From Roseiarcus sp035500275 (GTDB lineage: Bacteria > Pseudomonadota > Alphaproteobacteria > Rhizobiales > Beijerinckiaceae): a stretch of DNA of 10,384 nt. Shown here piece by piece: positions 7,940 through 10,384 of the stretch. The translations under genes were made by a program, and so were the position numbers. The DNA lies in assembly GCA_035500275.1 (NCBI GenBank), contig DATJXI010000202.1:1-10384 (forward strand), given 5' to 3'. Position 1 is the stretch's first letter, and each line of letters starts with the position of its first letter. The notes under the pieces were generated by a model. The model was not told where the DNA came from. It made no database searches and worked only from the letters and a program-made list of their open reading frames with translations.

Positions 7940-8083
7940 TCAAGCTGCGGCGCGCGCCTCGACCTTCGCGACGAAGTCGCCAATCGCGTTGAGGTAGACC
8001 CGCGCGGCGGCTTCCGTAAAGTCGTGGCCGAGGCCCGGAACGAGCATGAGCTCCGCCCCCGGAACGCTGCTCGCCGTGTCCAT
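7940..8083 (-). pseudogene. 3' remnant of a second alpha/beta hydrolase gene
   Basis: This short frame encodes 47 residues from an ATG at 8083 to a TGA at 7940. From residue 2 it aligns without gaps to the C-terminus of the intact hydrolase downstream: by hand, 28 of 41 residues are identical (DTASSVPGAELMLVPGLGHD against DTAASIPGAELMVIPGMGHD, both ending in AIGDFVAKVE). The catalytic His is present, but the nucleophile Ser, the acid Asp and the rest of the fold are missing, so it cannot be an active hydrolase. Similarity stops exactly at the ATG/GAC junction; the upstream codons (VKKCKWS) do not match. It most likely remains from a tandem duplication or related gene that lost its 5' part. 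It could be translated as a small protein, but no Shine-Dalgarno is evident. Confidence 0.8.
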
Positions 8084-8165
8084 TGACCATTTACACTTTT
8101 TGACACTCAAGCCTTTGAAAACGCTCGCTCGCCGCCAAGACTGCAGATGCGCCCCGCCAAGCGCC

Positions 8166-9002
8166 TCATACGGACGCGCGTTCGCCCTCGGGAGGGGCCA
8201 TCCCGCCTTGGTCGGCCGGCGTCAGCGCTTTCATGAGCGCCTCGAAGGCGTCGATCGGCATCCTGAACATACCGATATAGGGGTCGCTGAGTTCCAGAAT
8301 GAGGAACGCCGCGCTGCCGACCGCAAGGGCGCCGAGCGCGGCCATCAGCGTCGTCAAGAGGTTGATCGCGGACTGGAGGCCATAGCCGAAAAAGAGAAGA
8401 CACGCCCAGGCGACGACGACGATGAGAAGCAAGTTCGGAACCGGGTTGACGAGGCCGCGGATCATGGTCAGTTGCGTTTCGACGAGCGCGTCAAACAGGT
8501 CCCTCGCGGTCGCGAGATGTTTCCTCTGGTCGTCGCTCGTCGGACGCAGCGAGTCGAACACATCGCGCATCGGCAGCACTTCGGCGGAAATCGCGTCGTA
8601 GACGATGACGCGCTTGCGCTTCGGGTCTTTGGTCCAAAGCCAATCCTCGGCGCGCTTCGCCATCTCGCGCAGTTTACGGCGCCCTGCGATCGCTTCCGGA
8701 CCATATTGCGTGAAGGCGAGATCGAGCAGGATGAACGAGCGCCCGATTGTCTGCAATTGGTTCTGCTGGCCCGTGAACAGGCCATGGCTCGTCCAGATCA
8801 AAAGGCCGAGCACGAGCGCCAGCAGCGTCGCGTCGAGGCCGACGACCGAGCCGATCATGCCCTTCGATTCGGCGACATACGAGGCCGGCAGCAGTCGCTG
8901 CAGACCGAAGCCCAGGAGCGCGCTCGAGAAAGTGACGAGCGATATGATCGCGGCCCGGTGAACGAAAATCATCCCCGCGCTGCGCGAAGGTTCAGTTGGC
9001 AA
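8166..9002 (-). CDS. DUF4239 (bestrophin-like) inner-membrane protein
   Basis: A 278-residue integral membrane protein with the layout of the DUF4239 family. Two hydrophobic helices lie at about 11-35 and 49-70, a soluble central domain of about 110 mostly charged residues follows, and two more helices lie at about 185-208 and 212-235. The family-like end is LILELSDPYIGMF, the usual LELxxPxxG stretch after the last helix, and NPVPNLLLIVVVAWACLLFF resembles the typical third helix. The molecular function of DUF4239 proteins is not established; a channel-like role is only suggested by a distant resemblance to bestrophin. The start is uncertain: the TTG at 9002 has a GGGAGG about 11 bases upstream, whereas the ATG at 8972 starts right before helix 1. 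It begins 27 bp after the yciB stop, so it is probably the third gene of that transcript. Confidence 0.85.
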   Translation of the reverse strand: MPTEPSRSAGMIFVHRAAIISLVTFSSALLGFGLQRLLPASYVAESKGMIGSVVGLDATLLALVLGLLIWTSHGLFTGQQNQLQTIGRSFILLDLAFTQYGPEAIAGRRKLREMAKRAEDWLWTKDPKRKRVIVYDAISAEVLPMRDVFDSLRPTSDDQRKHLATARDLFDALVETQLTMIRGLVNPVPNLLLIVVVAWACLLFFGYGLQSAINLLTTLMAALGALAVGSAAFLILELSDPYIGMFRMPIDAFEALMKALTPADQGGMAPPEGERASV

Positions 9003-9029
9003 GGACGTCTTCGCCTCCCAGAAAGCCGT

Positions 9030-9644
9030 TTAAAAATCGTTGTCGGCAGTATCCGGCTCTTTCGACTCATAGCGCATGATGAGCGGCGCCTGGGAGAGGG
9101 CGAACAGGATGGTTAACGGCAGGAAGCCGAAAGTCTTGAACTTGACCCAGAGGTCGGTCGTCTGCGTGCGCCAGACGATCTCGTTGAGAACGGCGAGCGC
9201 GAGGAAGAAGAACGCCCAGCGCCAGGTGAGCCTGCGCCAGCCCTCTTCGGTCACGTGCAGCGCGCCGTCGAACAGGATCTTCAGAAGTGGCTTTTTCAGC
9301 GCGAGGCCGGCGAACAGCGCCGCGGCGAACAGAAGATAGAGCGCCGTCGGCTTGATCTTGATGAGCGTCTCGTCGTGGAAGAAGAGGGTGAGCGAGCCGA
9401 AGATGAGGACAATGACGGCCGTCACCAGCGGCATGACCGGAATCCGCCGCAACATGGCGTAGGAGACGGCGAGCGTGACGACCACGCTCGCCATCAGAAC
9501 GCCCGTCGCGGCGAAGATGCCGAGCTTCGAATAGGCGGCGAAGAAAAGGACGAGCGGCCCGAGCTCGAGGGTGAATTTCAGTGTCGGGTTCAGCGCCTTG
9601 CGGGGCGGCGCGGCGGGGACTTCGGTCGACTTCCACTCGGTCAT
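9030..9644 (-). CDS. yciB: Septation protein A / YciB family membrane protein
   Basis: A 204-residue inner-membrane protein of the YciB (intracellular septation protein A, IspZ) family, linked in other bacteria to cell-envelope synthesis and septation; its biochemical activity is not known. After a short cytoplasmic tail (about 20 residues) come five or six hydrophobic helices. Family-typical stretches are LELGPLVLFFAAY near the start, FHDETLIKIKPTALYLLFA in the middle, and WRRLTWRWAFFFLALAVLNE followed by WVKFKTFGFLPLTI near the end. The ATG at 9644 overlaps the ftsY stop by four bases (ATGA), which usually means translational coupling and firmly sets this start. The ftsY-yciB pairing is common in alphaproteobacteria, so the assignment is supported by both sequence and position. 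Length is normal for the group. Confidence 0.95.
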   Translation of the reverse strand: MTEWKSTEVPAAPPRKALNPTLKFTLELGPLVLFFAAYSKLGIFAATGVLMASVVVTLAVSYAMLRRIPVMPLVTAVIVLIFGSLTLFFHDETLIKIKPTALYLLFAAALFAGLALKKPLLKILFDGALHVTEEGWRRLTWRWAFFFLALAVLNEIVWRTQTTDLWVKFKTFGFLPLTILFALSQAPLIMRYESKEPDTADNDF

Positions 9645-10384
9645 TGGGCCGCCTCCGCCCTCTCGATGCCGGCGATCGCCTCGGCGAACTCGCGCGCGGT
9701 GAATGGCTCGAGATCGTCCACGCCCTCGCCGACGCCGACGAAGTGAACCGGCAGGTCGAACTTGTCGGCGATGGCGATGAGAATGCCGCCCCGCGCGGTG
9801 CCGTCGAGCTTGGTCATCACGAGTCCGGTTACGCCCGCCGTGCGGCCGAAAATCTCGACCTGGCTCAGCGCGTTCTGGCCGACCGTCGCGTCGAGCACGA
9901 GGAGCGCGGCGTGCGGCGCCGCGGGGTCGACCTTCTTCATCACGCGGATGATCTTCTCGAGTTCGCCCATGAGCTCGACGCGGTTCTGCAGCCGCCCGGC
10001 CGTGTCCATCAGCACGACGTCGACGCCGTCCTGGCGTGCGTCGGTCAGCGCGTCGAAGGCGAGGCCGGCCGCGTCCGCGCCCTGTTCGCGCTCGACGAAG
10101 TCGGATCCGGTGCGGCGGGCCCAGACCCTGAGCTGCTCGACGGCGGCGGCGCGGAACGTGTCGCCGGCGGCGAGCATAACGGTGAGGCCGTCGGAGCGGA
10201 ATTTCGCCGCCAGCTTGCCGATGGTCGTCGTCTTGCCCGAGCCGTTGACGCCGACGATGAGGATGACGAACGGCCGCTTCGCCGGATTGATCTCGAGCGG
10301 CAGGGCGACGGGGGCGAGCGCGCGCTCGACCTCGTCGGCGAGGATCGCCTTCACCTCCTCCGGGTCGATGCCCTTGTCGTAGCG
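9641..10384 (-). CDS. ftsY: Signal recognition particle receptor FtsY (5' end outside window)
   Basis: This is the NG GTPase domain of FtsY, the membrane-associated receptor that docks signal-recognition-particle-bound ribosomes at the Sec translocon. The reading frame is open to the right edge (YDKGIDPEEVKAILADEVE), so the GTG at 10354 is only an internal valine; 247 residues are visible. In order they show the P-loop GVNGSGKTTTIGKL, the insertion-box region DTFRAAAVEQL, DTAGRLQN, TKLDGTARGG and GVGEGVDDLEPF. All GTP-binding motifs expected of an active SRP GTPase are present. The missing part is the start of the N domain and any acidic A domain. The stop overlaps the yciB start by four bases, making it the promoter-proximal gene of this visible transcript. 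Confidence 0.98.
   Translation of the reverse strand, partial: RYDKGIDPEEVKAILADEVERALAPVALPLEINPAKRPFVILIVGVNGSGKTTTIGKLAAKFRSDGLTVMLAAGDTFRAAAVEQLRVWARRTGSDFVEREQGADAAGLAFDALTDARQDGVDVVLMDTAGRLQNRVELMGELEKIIRVMKKVDPAAPHAALLVLDATVGQNALSQVEIFGRTAGVTGLVMTKLDGTARGGILIAIADKFDLPVHFVGVGEGVDDLEPFTAREFAEAIAGIERAEAAQ

Noticed and set aside
8084..8130. AT-rich patch with a short repeated motif (GTGTCAAAAAGTGTA on the minus strand) as an insertion-element end or attachment site
   Set aside because: No inverted partner, target-site duplication or transposase is present; only a possible breakpoint scar.

Overview
The window is GC-rich, tightly packed bacterial DNA with strongly GC-biased third codon positions. 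Its closest fit is an alphaproteobacterium of the Hyphomicrobiales type: it has a long alphaproteobacterial-style DNA polymerase I, an ftsY-yciB (septation protein A) gene pair, a DUF4239 membrane protein and a Prx5-type peroxiredoxin. The genus cannot be fixed from the sequence alone. No RNA genes, CRISPR arrays, insertion sequences or phage genes were found.

Layout from left to right. (1) polA on the minus strand fills 1-2681 and runs off the left edge, so its C-terminus is missing. (2) A divergent intergenic region (about 2682-2840) separates it from three plus-strand genes: a secreted seven-bladed YVTN/NHL-type beta-propeller protein, a zinc-independent NADPH:quinone oxidoreductase (MDR superfamily), and a family-2 O-methyltransferase broken by a single-base frameshift at about 5785-5789. 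The last two are 12 bp apart and look like an operon. (3) From 6306 to the right edge everything is on the minus strand. In coordinate order these are a 1-Cys peroxiredoxin, an alpha/beta hydrolase of the RdmC-like type, a 3'-terminal fragment of a second hydrolase paralogue, a four-helix DUF4239 membrane protein, yciB and the GTPase domain of ftsY (5' end outside the window). ftsY and yciB overlap by 4 bp (ATGA) and DUF4239 follows 27 bp later, so these three are probably one transcript.

Housekeeping functions (replication and repair polymerase, SRP receptor, septation protein) flank a central accessory block of redox, methyl-transfer and hydrolase genes. That block contains the two broken genes, which suggests gene flux or decay there. 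No clearly new multi-gene system is evident. The points most worth checking are the natural loss of both ExoI carboxylates (the D-x-E motif) of the PolA proofreading domain, the frameshifted methyltransferase, and the hydrolase paralogue remnant.
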